A DNA stretch of 64,000 nt from contig JAFGCY010000005.1 in assembly GCA_016932385.1 (NCBI GenBank), forward strand, positions 1-64,000. The letters are read 5' to 3'. A program made the position numbers and the translations under genes. The stretch is from a bacterium (lineage in GTDB: Bacteria; 4484-113; JAFGCY01). This document shows, one piece after another, positions 43,880 to 52,718 of this stretch; within the stretch, counting starts at the first letter, position 1; each line of letters opens with the position of its first letter. A model generated the notes under the pieces. The model was not told the origin of the DNA and did no database searches. It saw only the letters and a list, made by a program, of their open reading frames with translations.

Positions 43880-45496
43880 ATGCAACGCACGCGCTTCGCG
43901 CCAGTGATCATCGTCCTGCTTATCGTGGCCATTGCGGCGGGCTCAGCGGTCCCAATCACCGCGATCGCCCGCCAGTCCAGCGCCGTGCCGCACAACGAGG
44001 GCGCGGCGATCACGATCAGCTGGGACGCCGGTACCGAGATCCTGTCTTGGCGCTACTACAGCCAGGGCGATTACAACCAGGACGGATTCGTGACCGTCAA
44101 TGACCTGACCCCCTTGGGACAGCGCTTCGGCGCCGTGGGCCCGTTCGACGAGAACAGCGCGGCGGCCTGTGTCGACGGCAACAGCGACGGTATGATCACG
44201 GTCAACGACATCACCTACATCGGCGTCAACTTCGACAACGCCATCACCGGCTACAACGTCTATCGCAGTACCAGCCTGGATGACTACCCGACCGATCCGA
44301 CGGAGCCCAACGGCGAGACGGCCGAGCTGGTGGCCAACGTGCCATTCAGCGCCGCGGAGCATCCTCCGGCCGAGCGCGCCGTGTTCAGCTACGCGCTGGC
44401 GGATCCCCAGGCGGATTTTTACTACTGGGTCCGGCCCACGGACGGCGTCGCTGACGGTACGCCCAGCAATTACCTGACCTTCTACGATACAGGCAACTGG
44501 CGGATCGAGATCGTTGACGACACGGCTGATTGCGGCCGCTATGCCTCGCTGGAACTGGACGACGACGGCCGGCCGCACATCAGCTACTTCGACTGGGACA
44601 ACCAAGATCTGAAATACGCCGTGCGCGACCACGGTAGCTGGAACGTGGCTACCATCGCTTCCGCAGCCAGCACCGGCTGGTTCACCTCGCTGGCGCTCGA
44701 CCAGAGTAACACTCCCTATATCAGCTATTACAACGACTCCGCCAACCAGTTGGAAGTCACCTATTGGACGGGCACGACCTGGGCCGTGGACGTCGTCGAC
44801 ACCGACAGCGGGATCAACACCTCTACCTCACTGGTGATCGACGCCGCAGGCTATCCGCGCTTGGCGTACTTCGACAGCATCGCCTATCAATTGAAGTACG
44901 CCGTCAAGGGCATGAGCGGCTGGACGATCGAAACCGTCGACCAGACCGGTTACCAGGATTGCTGGCATGCCTCGCTGGCCCTAGACAGCCTGCAGACGCC
45001 GCACATCAGTTATTTCAACAACGGGCGCGTGGGCTATGCCACCTTCGACGGCAGCGAATGGCAGACCCGCTCGATGGGTGGCTTTGAATCAGGTAAATTC
45101 AACTCGATCGCGATCGGCCCCGATGACAATCCACGGATCAGCTACCACAACTTCTTCGCTTGGGACCTGCGCTACCTGGCCTACGACGGCGCGGAGTGGC
45201 ACAACTACATTCTCGATAACATCAGTGGCGGCGAGGTGCTTGGTGGAGTCGGGCTGTACAGTTCACTGGTCTTCGATGCCAACGGCCATCCGCACATCGC
45301 GCACTGCCGGTGGATCACCAGCCCGCAGGAACTGCGCCATACCTATTACAACGGCGAGGAATGGGTGACCGAGGTCGTCGACGACAACGGCGAAGTCGGC
45401 ACCTTCTGCACGCTGGATGTCGATGCTGGCGGCAAGCCGCATTTCGCCTATTACGATGAGACACTCGGCGCGCTGAAGTACGCCACGCCGAAGTAA
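43880..45496 (+). CDS. Exported dockerin-like protein with repeated YFD-type modules
   Basis: 538 residues from ATG 43880; a TTG 21 nt upstream is possible. The signal peptide is MQRTRFAPVIIVLLIVAIAAGSAVP. Two calcium-loop dockerin-like repeats follow (GDYNQDGFVTVNDLTPLGQR and DGNSDGMITVNDITYIGVNF), then a linker with YNVYRST, then about seven repeats of 45-50 residues with SLALD....P(H/Y)ISY(F/Y)N and LKYA, the same kind as the C-terminus of 18639-22823. It lacks a lipobox. Possibly a secreted propeller bound to the surface through the dockerin-like part. Confidence 0.78.
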   Translation: MQRTRFAPVIIVLLIVAIAAGSAVPITAIARQSSAVPHNEGAAITISWDAGTEILSWRYYSQGDYNQDGFVTVNDLTPLGQRFGAVGPFDENSAAACVDGNSDGMITVNDITYIGVNFDNAITGYNVYRSTSLDDYPTDPTEPNGETAELVANVPFSAAEHPPAERAVFSYALADPQADFYYWVRPTDGVADGTPSNYLTFYDTGNWRIEIVDDTADCGRYASLELDDDGRPHISYFDWDNQDLKYAVRDHGSWNVATIASAASTGWFTSLALDQSNTPYISYYNDSANQLEVTYWTGTTWAVDVVDTDSGINTSTSLVIDAAGYPRLAYFDSIAYQLKYAVKGMSGWTIETVDQTGYQDCWHASLALDSLQTPHISYFNNGRVGYATFDGSEWQTRSMGGFESGKFNSIAIGPDDNPRISYHNFFAWDLRYLAYDGAEWHNYILDNISGGEVLGGVGLYSSLVFDANGHPHIAHCRWITSPQELRHTYYNGEEWVTEVVDDNGEVGTFCTLDVDAGGKPHFAYYDETLGALKYATPK

Positions 45497-45509
45497 CGAG
45501 CCGACCGCG

Positions 45510-46568
45510 CTATACGCCTGCGCAGTCCAGGACCAGTTCCGCGGTCCGCTGCAGGCCGCGGCCGTCGAACAATCCGCGCCCGGCTGTGCTTAGCTTCGCG
45601 CGCGCCGCCGGTTCTTTCGCCAGTGCGGCAAACTGCTCCGCCACTGCGGTCGGGCTCAGCTCATGCGCCCAGCCCAGCGACTGACAGCAGCCAGCCGTGG
45701 CCAGCTTCGTTATCGTGCCCAGCTGGTGGTCTTCCAGCCCCGGAGTGGTGGAGCGCACCGCCGCGGCCAAGGCCGGAATCCCGAGAAACGCCGCTTCGTA
45801 CAGCGTCAGGCCGCCGCCGCAGACCACCACGTCGCAGGCCGAGAGCAGGTCGTGGAATTCCGCGCCGGCGGGCTTGGACTCCACATCCAGCCCGGCCGGC
45901 ACCGCCACCGGTTCGGCTGCCGGCATCACCAGCACGCGGCCGCCGTAGCCCGCCTGCCGCAGGCCGTCCAATACCGCGCGATACAGCCCCGGCTGCGGCC
46001 GGCCGCCGAAGCTGACCATCACCGCGTGGACCTCGCCGGGCTCGGGCAACCCGCCGCTCAGTTCCGTGGCCATCGCGCGCGTGGTGGCGTCGGCTACCCC
46101 GCGCAGCCGCGTCACTTCCGGCGGCAGCTGCACGTAGTCCGCACCGCTGTAGATCTCGGCGTGGCCTTGCCGGCGCTGCTCGTTGGCCAGCTCGGACAGC
46201 AGCGCGTTGACAACGATATCCGCCTCGACCCGCGCCGGCCCGTAATCATCCAGCAGGACCACCTTGCAGCCGGCGGCGCGCAGGCTGGACACCAGTTCCG
46301 CCGGCGAGTTGAGCCAATCGATCACGACGGTCTGATGCTGAGCGAGGCGCGCGGCGAGATACTTCCCTCCGGTAACGGCTTCCAGCCAGTTGACGCGATA
46401 GCCTCGCGCCGGCCAGAACTCCCGCGCGACCGGCGATTCCAGGCAAAATACTTCAGCGCGTTTGATACCCGGCTGCGCCGCCAGGATCGGCGCCAGCCAG
46501 CTTGTCCGGTACAGGTGGCCGGTGCCCCAGGTTTCGTCGCCGCGGGTCAGAAGCGCGATTGTCGACAT
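45510..46568 (-). CDS. PseG-like nucleotide-sugar hydrolase / GT-B glycosyltransferase
   Basis: 352 residues. N-terminal LLTRGDETWGTGHLYRTSWL (G.GH..R), VVIDW, VVLLDDYGPARVEADIVVNA, and C-terminal HDLLSACDVVVCGGGLTLYEAAFLGIPALA, the pattern of PseG (UDP-sugar hydrolase in pseudaminic acid synthesis) and SpsG-like proteins. Pseudaminic acid decorates flagellin in many bacteria, but no pse neighbours are here, so the exact substrate is open. The ATG lies 6 nt after TACAAT. Convergent with the gene before it. Confidence 0.75.
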   Translation of the reverse strand: MSTIALLTRGDETWGTGHLYRTSWLAPILAAQPGIKRAEVFCLESPVAREFWPARGYRVNWLEAVTGGKYLAARLAQHQTVVIDWLNSPAELVSSLRAAGCKVVLLDDYGPARVEADIVVNALLSELANEQRRQGHAEIYSGADYVQLPPEVTRLRGVADATTRAMATELSGGLPEPGEVHAVMVSFGGRPQPGLYRAVLDGLRQAGYGGRVLVMPAAEPVAVPAGLDVESKPAGAEFHDLLSACDVVVCGGGLTLYEAAFLGIPALAAAVRSTTPGLEDHQLGTITKLATAGCCQSLGWAHELSPTAVAEQFAALAKEPAARAKLSTAGRGLFDGRGLQRTAELVLDCAGV

Positions 46569-46574
46569 GCCAGC

Positions 46575-46580
46575 ATTGTA
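46575..46580 (-). promoter_or_regulatory. -10 box of the PseG-like gene, leaderless
   Basis: TACAAT on the minus strand, 6 nt before ATG 46568. Confidence 0.55.
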
Positions 46581-46626
46581 ACCAGCGGCACGGACGCAAT
46601 GGGCCGAAGTATGCGAAAATCATCAG

Positions 46627-47265
46627 GTGGATCCCAGCCGCGGTTATAACCGAACCGCTCGAAAACTGCTGCACATTGCCGGAAGCGCTGGCGCACTGCT
46701 GTTGCCCTTTATACCCTACTGGGTAGTACTAGCCGCGGTGCTGGTGATGACCGTCCTGGCGCTGGTGCTCAAGCCCAGCCACAACCGGTTGCTGCGCGCG
46801 TTGTCCAAGCCCGCCGACCGCATCCGCGGAGTGATCACCGGCCTGCGCGGCTATTGCTTTGCGGTGTTGTTGCTGATGCTGGTCTGGCCGCTGTCTACCT
46901 ATGTGATCCCCGACATGGAAAGGTACGTGATGCTCGGTTGGCTGGCGCTGGCCTGGGGCGACGGGCTGGCCGGGCTGATCGGCCCCAGTCCGGCCGAGGC
47001 GGCCACCGTGCCCTGGAACCGCTATAAAACCTGGTGGGGTTATCTGGCTTGCCTGGTCGGCATCCTGGCCGCCTATCTGGTAGCCTTCGCCGTCCCCTGG
47101 CCCGGCCTGGTCGCCGGCGACTGGCATTGCGGCCTGGTCTGCGGCGGGATTACCGCGCTGATCATCAGCTTCCTGGAAAGCTGCAACCTGCGCGTCGACG
47201 ACAACTATATTGTCGGCCTGGGCACGCCGCTCCTGGCCCTCGGGTTGGGCGGGTGGCTGTCCTGA
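46627..47265 (+). CDS. Dolichol/phytol kinase-like membrane protein
   Basis: 212 residues with about six or seven membrane helices. RTARKLLHIAGSAGALLLPF and LAWGDGLAGLIGPSP match the RK..HI and GD..A...G signatures of the CTP-dependent polyprenol/phytol kinase and CDP-diglyceride family. Near the C-terminus SFLESCNLRVDDN fills the place of the family SF.E...... DN segment. The lipid substrate is unknown. The start is GTG 46627. Divergent from the PseG-like gene. Confidence 0.72.
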   Translation: MDPSRGYNRTARKLLHIAGSAGALLLPFIPYWVVLAAVLVMTVLALVLKPSHNRLLRALSKPADRIRGVITGLRGYCFAVLLLMLVWPLSTYVIPDMERYVMLGWLALAWGDGLAGLIGPSPAEAATVPWNRYKTWWGYLACLVGILAAYLVAFAVPWPGLVAGDWHCGLVCGGITALIISFLESCNLRVDDNYIVGLGTPLLALGLGGWLS

Positions 47266-47300
47266 ATTGCGATATTTCTTTGCCCTGCCTTGGTATTCTG

Positions 47301-47317
47301 TATACCCGTAGGGGTAT
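47301..47317. promoter_or_regulatory. CsoR/CstR-type operator-like palindrome
   Basis: TATACCCGTAGGGGTAT: inverted ATACCC/GGGGTAT halves around GTA, resembling the ATACCC-N-GGGTAT operators of the CsoR family of copper or persulfide sensors. It lies 50 nt upstream of the trxA -10 box. No csoR gene is in the window. Confidence 0.35.
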
Positions 47318-47367
47318 GGCAACAAATTCCCGCAACACGGTAGCAGGCCGGCTCGGCCCACGAATGA

Positions 47368-47373
47368 TATAAT
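47368..47373 (+). promoter_or_regulatory. -10 box of the trxA operon
   Basis: TATAAT, 27 nt before the ATG. Unlike many genes here this one has a true leader with GGAGG at 47391-47395. Confidence 0.6.
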
Positions 47374-47400
47374 CCGTGTTCGCGACGATCGGAGGAAGCT

Positions 47401-47715
47401 ATGCAGGATATTACTGATGCCCAGTTCGCCGAATTGGTCGAGCAGGCTGACAACCCAGTACTGGTGGACTTCTCGGCGGTCTGGTGCCCGCCGTGCAAAA
47501 TGTTGGCGCCCGTGATTGAACGGCTGAGCCTGGAATTTGCCGAAGATCTCGACGTCTATAGCGTCAATATCGACGAGCAACCCGCTCTGGCGCAACGGTT
47601 TGGCATTTCCGGCGTACCAACGATGATCTTCTTCAAGGATGGCCACGAGGTAAAGAAACTGGTGGGCTTCCGCGATTACGACGCGCTCAAGGGAGAAATC
47701 GAGTCAATCATCTAA
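47401..47715 (+). CDS. trxA: Thioredoxin
   Basis: 104 residues, normal length. Active site WCPPC (28-32) instead of the common WCGPC, followed by KM. The cis-proline loop is GVPTMIFF and the C-terminal G-F-R replaces GA. Cytoplasmic dithiol reductant. GGAGG stands 5-6 nt before the ATG. First gene of an apparent operon with the phosphohexomutase and the esterase. Confidence 0.92.
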   Translation: MQDITDAQFAELVEQADNPVLVDFSAVWCPPCKMLAPVIERLSLEFAEDLDVYSVNIDEQPALAQRFGISGVPTMIFFKDGHEVKKLVGFRDYDALKGEIESII

Positions 47716-47750
47716 CGCCAGGGCACCCCTAGGCTCCGCAGGAAGGGCGA

Positions 47751-49190
47751 TTGCAGATAGCATTTGGCAGCGACGGATACCGCGGCATCATCGGGCACCG
47801 GTTGACGCGCGAAGCGATCGCCCGCATTATCCTGTCCGTCCGCAGCACGCTCAACGAACTGAATGCGGCCGACAGCGGAGCGCCAATCCCCATTGGATTC
47901 GACACGCGCTTTCTGGCGCGTGAACAGGCCGGTTACGCCGCCCGGTTGCTGATCGAGCTAGGCTTCACCCCGCAGGTCAGCCCGTTGCCGTGCCCTAGCC
48001 CGTATCTGGCTTTTGCCGTCAAGCACCTGGGCGCGCCAATCGGGCTGCAGTTCACGGCGTCGCACAACCCGCCGTGTTACGGCGGTATCAAGCTCAAAGG
48101 GGCGCACGGCGGTAGCCTCTATCCGGAGCAGGCCGACCTGGTGGAGTCCCTGGCCAACTACGTCGACCTCGCCGAGGTCGAGGATGTGCCGTTCATCGCC
48201 ACGGAGACCAGCCTCAAGGCGCTGGATATCGATGCTGCATACAAGAAAGCGCTGTGGCAGGCGGCCGGTTGGAACGGCGATCGGGACACCGAGATCCTCG
48301 TCGACTTTATGCATGGCGCCACTTACCGGCTGTATGGCGGGATCCTGGCCGAAGCGTTCAACCTGAATACGGAACTGCACACCGATCCCGATCCGCTGTT
48401 CGGTGGCGACAAGCCGGAACCCAAAGCCGACCGGCTCAACGAGTTGGTTCAGCGCGTGACCTATAGCAGCGGCAAAGCCATCGGACTGGCCTTCGACGGC
48501 GATGGCGACCGGCTGGCCGTGGTCGATGAACAGGGCCGCTTGCTGGCCCCGCATGAGATCTTCTGCCTGTTGCTGGAGCACTTGGCTCATCATCATCGGA
48601 AACGCGGGGTGGTCGTGACCACGGTCAGCTTTTCCGGGCTGGTCGAGCGTGTCGCCCGCGCTCACGACTGTCTGGTGCTCGATGTTCCCGTCGGCTTCAA
48701 GCACGTCAGCCGCGCCATGCAGGAAGAACAGGCGATCATGGGCGGCGAGGAAAGCGGCGGGACGGGCTTCGGCCATTACCTGCCCGAGCGCGACGCGCTG
48801 CTGATGGCGTTAATGCTGCTGCATGCCCGTCAACTGGCCGGCACGCCACTCAGCGAAATGGTCGAGCAGCTGTACCGTACCTATGGCCGACCCGTGTTCA
48901 TCCGCCGCGACCTCAGGTTGGCGGCTGACTACAACCCCGAAGAACTGAAACGCAATATTCGCGACTTGGCCTCGCTCACACAGCTGGCCTGCGACGATGT
49001 GGTCAGCCTCAATCACCGCGACGGCATGAAACTGCGGACCAATGCAGGTTGGGTGCTGGTACGGTCCAGCGGTACCGAACCGCTGGTGCGCGTCTATGCC
49101 GAAGGCGACAGCGCCGAGCAGGCCAACGCCTACGCCGACGCCGCAGTGGCAAACCTGACGGTGAACCTGGCGGAAAACCAGCGGGTCTAA
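47751..49190 (+). CDS. Phosphoglucomutase/phosphomannomutase
   Basis: 479 residues. TTG start at 47751 with AGGAAGG 4-10 nt upstream. Alpha-D-phosphohexomutase landmarks in order: GSDGYRGIIG, the phosphoserine loop TASHNPP (Ser104), the metal loop DGDGDR, the sugar-binding GGEESGG, and the phosphate-binding RSSGTEPLVRVY. Interconverts hexose-1- and 6-phosphates; glucose or mannose specificity is not decided. It follows trxA by 35 nt. Confidence 0.93.
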   Translation: MQIAFGSDGYRGIIGHRLTREAIARIILSVRSTLNELNAADSGAPIPIGFDTRFLAREQAGYAARLLIELGFTPQVSPLPCPSPYLAFAVKHLGAPIGLQFTASHNPPCYGGIKLKGAHGGSLYPEQADLVESLANYVDLAEVEDVPFIATETSLKALDIDAAYKKALWQAAGWNGDRDTEILVDFMHGATYRLYGGILAEAFNLNTELHTDPDPLFGGDKPEPKADRLNELVQRVTYSSGKAIGLAFDGDGDRLAVVDEQGRLLAPHEIFCLLLEHLAHHHRKRGVVVTTVSFSGLVERVARAHDCLVLDVPVGFKHVSRAMQEEQAIMGGEESGGTGFGHYLPERDALLMALMLLHARQLAGTPLSEMVEQLYRTYGRPVFIRRDLRLAADYNPEELKRNIRDLASLTQLACDDVVSLNHRDGMKLRTNAGWVLVRSSGTEPLVRVYAEGDSAEQANAYADAAVANLTVNLAENQRV

Positions 49191-49237
49191 ATGCCGGCGG
49201 CGGACTGCCGCCGAAATGACGCGGAGGGAGTAACGGC

Positions 49238-50071
49238 ATGAGCACACGAGCAATAACAGGAGTAATGAGCTGGGCGGTTTTGGCGGTATTACTCTGTCTG
49301 ATCCTGGCTCCCGCGCTGGGGCTGGCCCAGGAGTCCGCCGCCACGGAGTCAATCCTGCCGAGCCCGCCGGAGATCACCTATTTCGAAGCCACCGCCAGCT
49401 TCCTGTGCCCGGTGCACCTGCCGCGCGACTACGACCCGGAACGTGCTTATCCACTTATTGTAGGCTTGCATGGCTATGCCAGTTCGCCGCAACGGTTCCA
49501 TTCGTTGTATTACGCCTTTGCGCACCCCGACTTCATCTACGCCGCGCCGCAAGCGCCCTACGCCCTGCCGATGGGCACGGAGCTGGGCTATGGCTGGCTG
49601 CCCGATATCCAGAGTGACGACCTGTACGAGCACTTCTCGCAGGTAACCCAAGAATACGTATTGACGCTGATCGACCAGCTCAAGGCGCGCTACAACGTCA
49701 GCGAGGTCTACCTGCTGGGCTTCTCCCAGGGTTGTGCGCTGTCCTACCTGGTCGGTATCAACAACCCCGAACTGGTCTCCGGGCTGATTTGCTACGGCGG
49801 CTGGCTGGAGACGGGTTGGTTCACCGACGAGCAATTCGCGGCCGCGCGGGATATCCCGGTCTTCATCGGCTACGGCCGCGACGACCAGATCATGGGCTAC
49901 GACAAGGCGGCGGCGGCGATGGATGAGCTGACGCGCCGCGGCTTCACGGTTGAGCTGTACGGCTATGACGAAGGCCACAGCATCACCGCGGATGCGCTGC
50001 AAGCCGCGCAACGCTGGATGTTCGGCGATCCCGAGCCGCCCGGTCAGCCCAATGCTGAAGCCGGCGTTTAA
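49238..50071 (+). CDS. Secreted alpha/beta-hydrolase (carboxylesterase/phospholipase type)
   Basis: 277 residues. A signal peptide runs to ALGLA. YPLIVGLHGYASSP forms the oxyanion strand, GFSQG (161-165, Ser163) the nucleophile elbow, GYGRDDQIM supplies the Asp and YDEGHSIT the His. This is the order of the PF02230-like esterases and of dienelactone-type hydrolases. GGAGGGA precedes the ATG. It is 47 nt after the mutase and probably in one operon with it. Substrate unknown. Confidence 0.85.
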   Translation: MSTRAITGVMSWAVLAVLLCLILAPALGLAQESAATESILPSPPEITYFEATASFLCPVHLPRDYDPERAYPLIVGLHGYASSPQRFHSLYYAFAHPDFIYAAPQAPYALPMGTELGYGWLPDIQSDDLYEHFSQVTQEYVLTLIDQLKARYNVSEVYLLGFSQGCALSYLVGINNPELVSGLICYGGWLETGWFTDEQFAAARDIPVFIGYGRDDQIMGYDKAAAAMDELTRRGFTVELYGYDEGHSITADALQAAQRWMFGDPEPPGQPNAEAGV

Positions 50072-50143
50072 TAACGCCGGGGGCCGCTGCTGATCCGGCT
50101 GAATAGCCCGAATGGCTTACTCAAAATTCGGCGGTTTATACGC

Positions 50144-50149
50144 TACAAT
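50144..50149 (+). promoter_or_regulatory. -10 box of the symporter gene
   Basis: TACAAT, 10 nt before ATG 50160; a near-leaderless start. Confidence 0.45.
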
Positions 50150-50159
50150 CTGCCGCGCA

Positions 50160-51791
50160 ATGTTTACCAAACTGGGTGTGTTAGCGGGTTATTTTCTGAT
50201 TGTGCTCGCCATTGGTTTTGCGGCGCGGCGCGTCAAGGCGACCTCGGCCAGCGAGTTCTTCCTGGCCGGCCGCACGCTGGGCACGTTCATCCTGATCTGC
50301 ACACTGGCGGCGACCAACTTCAGCGCGTTCACGGTCTTCGGCTGCTCCGGCGCCGGCTATCGCGACGGCCTGGCCTTCTTTCCGGTGATGGCCTTCGGCA
50401 CAGGCTTCATGGCGCTGACCTTCTGGCTGATCGGCCGCAAGGTCTGGCAGCTGGGCCGCGAACACGGGCTGGTCACCCCCGCCGAGTTGATTGGCCACCT
50501 TTACCGCCACCGCGGATTGAGCCTGTTGTTCGCCGTGGTCATGATCGTCTGGACCGTGCCTTATCTGGCGCTGCAGCCGCTGGCGGGCGGGCTGGTTTTA
50601 AACGGCTTGTTCAACCTGCCGCAAATGTGGGGCGCATTGATCATCACCGCGGTGATCGTGCTCTATACGCTGCACGGCGGCCTCAAGGCGGTAGCCTGGA
50701 CCGATGCGTTCCAGGGCTTGCTGATGCTGGTCATGCTGTTCGTCGCGCTGGGCCTGGTCATCGCGCACCACGGCGGACTGGCCGGCGCGTTAAGCCAGGT
50801 AATGGCGGAGAGCCCGGCGCATTTTTCGCGCCCCGGCGGTACCGGCTATTACCTGCCGGGCGTCTGGTTCTCGATGATCCTGTTGTGGTTCTTCTGCGAT
50901 CCGATGTTCCCGCAGCTGTTCCAGCGCTTCTACGCCGCTAAAAATGAACGGGCCCTCAGTCGCGCGATGCTGGTCTACCCGGTGGTCACCACGCTGGCCT
51001 TCGCCCCGCCGATCCTGCTGGGCGTGCTGGGCACGCTGAGCTTTCCCGGTCTGGAAGGCAAGGCCGCCGACAACATCGTGCCGCTGTTGATGACCAGCCT
51101 GGGCGGCGACCTGATGGGCACGCTGATCCTGACAGCCGGACTGGCGGCGCTGATGAGCACGATGGACAGCCAGCTGCTCACCCTCAGCTCGATCTTCACA
51201 CGCGACGTGCTGCCCTGGACGGGCTTGAAGACTGAAGGCTCGCCCTGGCCGGGCCGCGCCTTCATCGTGGTCCTGGCGGCGGCGGGCCTGCTGATCGCCG
51301 TCAACCCGCCGGCGAGTATCGTCAAGATCGGCTTCACGGCGTTCACCGGCCTCGCCGCGCTGTTCCCGACGGTGCTGTTCGGGCTGTACCTGAAGCGCCC
51401 CAGTGCGCCGGCGGCGATCGTGTCGATCCTCGCCGGCCAGGGAGTGCTGCTGGCTTACGTCAACGGCTGGTTGACCGCGGTAGGCTTCCTGCCCGCCCTG
51501 CCGGTGATGATTGTCTCAACGGTGCTGTATCTCGCCGTCCAACTAGCGGCCAGCCGCCAATTCGCGCTGGTTCCCGTCTCCCAGCGCAGTCTGGCGTTCG
51601 GCCTGGCCTTCACTGGGTTATTCATCCTGGCGATGGACTTCTGGAACTGGCATCAGAGCGGTCCGCTGTTGCTGGGCCTGCCGTACTGGCTGTGGTACAG
51701 CATCGGCTTGAGCGCATTGCAGGTAGCGCTAGCCATGTGGATGCTCCGCACGAAGAGCAGCGCCGTGTTGGCTGCGCCAGGTAAAACGTAA
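50160..51791 (+). CDS. Sodium:solute symporter (SSS family)
   Basis: 543 residues with about 13 membrane helices. N-terminal YFLIVLAIGFAARR, then ATSASEFFLAGRTLG and the AATNFSAFTVFGCSGAGYRD segment, PAELI, ALQPLAGGLVLNG, and GLKAVAWTDAFQGLLML, all marks of the SSS/PanF/PutP fold. Helix 8 sodium-site text is AALMSTMDSQLLTLSSIFTRD. The solute cannot be named. ATG 50160 is preferred to one 48 nt upstream because the promoter box lies between them. Confidence 0.88.
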   Translation: MFTKLGVLAGYFLIVLAIGFAARRVKATSASEFFLAGRTLGTFILICTLAATNFSAFTVFGCSGAGYRDGLAFFPVMAFGTGFMALTFWLIGRKVWQLGREHGLVTPAELIGHLYRHRGLSLLFAVVMIVWTVPYLALQPLAGGLVLNGLFNLPQMWGALIITAVIVLYTLHGGLKAVAWTDAFQGLLMLVMLFVALGLVIAHHGGLAGALSQVMAESPAHFSRPGGTGYYLPGVWFSMILLWFFCDPMFPQLFQRFYAAKNERALSRAMLVYPVVTTLAFAPPILLGVLGTLSFPGLEGKAADNIVPLLMTSLGGDLMGTLILTAGLAALMSTMDSQLLTLSSIFTRDVLPWTGLKTEGSPWPGRAFIVVLAAAGLLIAVNPPASIVKIGFTAFTGLAALFPTVLFGLYLKRPSAPAAIVSILAGQGVLLAYVNGWLTAVGFLPALPVMIVSTVLYLAVQLAASRQFALVPVSQRSLAFGLAFTGLFILAMDFWNWHQSGPLLLGLPYWLWYSIGLSALQVALAMWMLRTKSSAVLAAPGKT

Positions 51792-51865
51792 GAGCGGTCG
51801 CCCACGGCCGGATGTGCCCGGTTATGTCGGGCACTAGGCTGATGGGAACTACCAGTGCTGCTCGC

Positions 51866-52600
51866 CTACTGCTCCGCGGACTCGGTCTCGGCCGGGCCGA
51901 CGGTCTTCTCGGCCACCGGCGACGCGGTATCCTGGCTCTCCAGGCCCCACTCGACCTTGAACTGCTTCAACAGCTCCTGGGCCTCCATCCGCTCGGCACG
52001 CTTCTCCAGTTCGATCTCGCGCATGTCGACGCTTTCGACGGCCATCTCCAGCTTGCCCTCGGCCATCGCCGTCTTCTCGCGCAGCTTCTGCATCATCTCG
52101 TCGACGGTCTGGTCCACATCGCCGATCTCGAAGGTCTCGAACACCTCGGCCACCTCGGCCTTCCACTTGCTGGCCTGGTGCTCGCGCATCGCCTGCTGCG
52201 CTTCCTGGACCTTCTTGTTCATCTCGCGCATGTAGTCCTGCTTGAACTCAACGGCCTTGTCGTAGGCTTCCTTGGCCTTCTCCATCTGCTCGAAGGAGCG
52301 TTCCTTGGCGCCTTGCGTCTGCTTCAAGCGAATCGCATAGTCCGCGGCCAGACTTTCATCGCCGCCCTCCAGCGCCGCCTTGACCCGTGCGATCAGCTTG
52401 CGCTCGTTCAGCGCGTAGTCCTCGTATTCTTTCTGCAGCAAAGTCAGGCCGCCGCGCATCTTGGCGAGATTCTGGTTGATTTTGGGGATCTTGTCCCGCA
52501 TGTCGCGGATCGCTTGCTTAAGAATCAGCTCCGGGTTCTCCACCGCTTCGAGCGCGCCACCGAAAACAGAACGGACCCAGCGCATAAACCGTTGCCACAT
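51866..52600 (-). CDS. pspA: PspA/IM30 phage-shock protein
   Basis: 244 residues. It starts MWQRFMRWVRSVFGGALEAV, an amphipathic membrane-binding helix, then ENPELILKQAIRDMRDKI and long coiled coil through LEKRAERMEAQELL, the ESCRT-III-like PspA fold that stabilises stressed membranes. GGAGGA is 6-7 nt before ATG 52600. A frame extending to 52681 lacks such a site. It is divergent from a DUF4126-like gene; no pspF-type activator is present. Confidence 0.92.
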   Translation of the reverse strand: MWQRFMRWVRSVFGGALEAVENPELILKQAIRDMRDKIPKINQNLAKMRGGLTLLQKEYEDYALNERKLIARVKAALEGGDESLAADYAIRLKQTQGAKERSFEQMEKAKEAYDKAVEFKQDYMREMNKKVQEAQQAMREHQASKWKAEVAEVFETFEIGDVDQTVDEMMQKLREKTAMAEGKLEMAVESVDMREIELEKRAERMEAQELLKQFKVEWGLESQDTASPVAEKTVGPAETESAEQ

Positions 52601-52718
52601 TTTATTCCTCCAAAGGCGCGCCGACTGCCCCGACACGCTTGAAAAACCTGATTTCTGTATTATACTATATGCGGAAACCAAAGTACGGTTTCATAATATC
52701 AATATCGAGGTTGATAAA

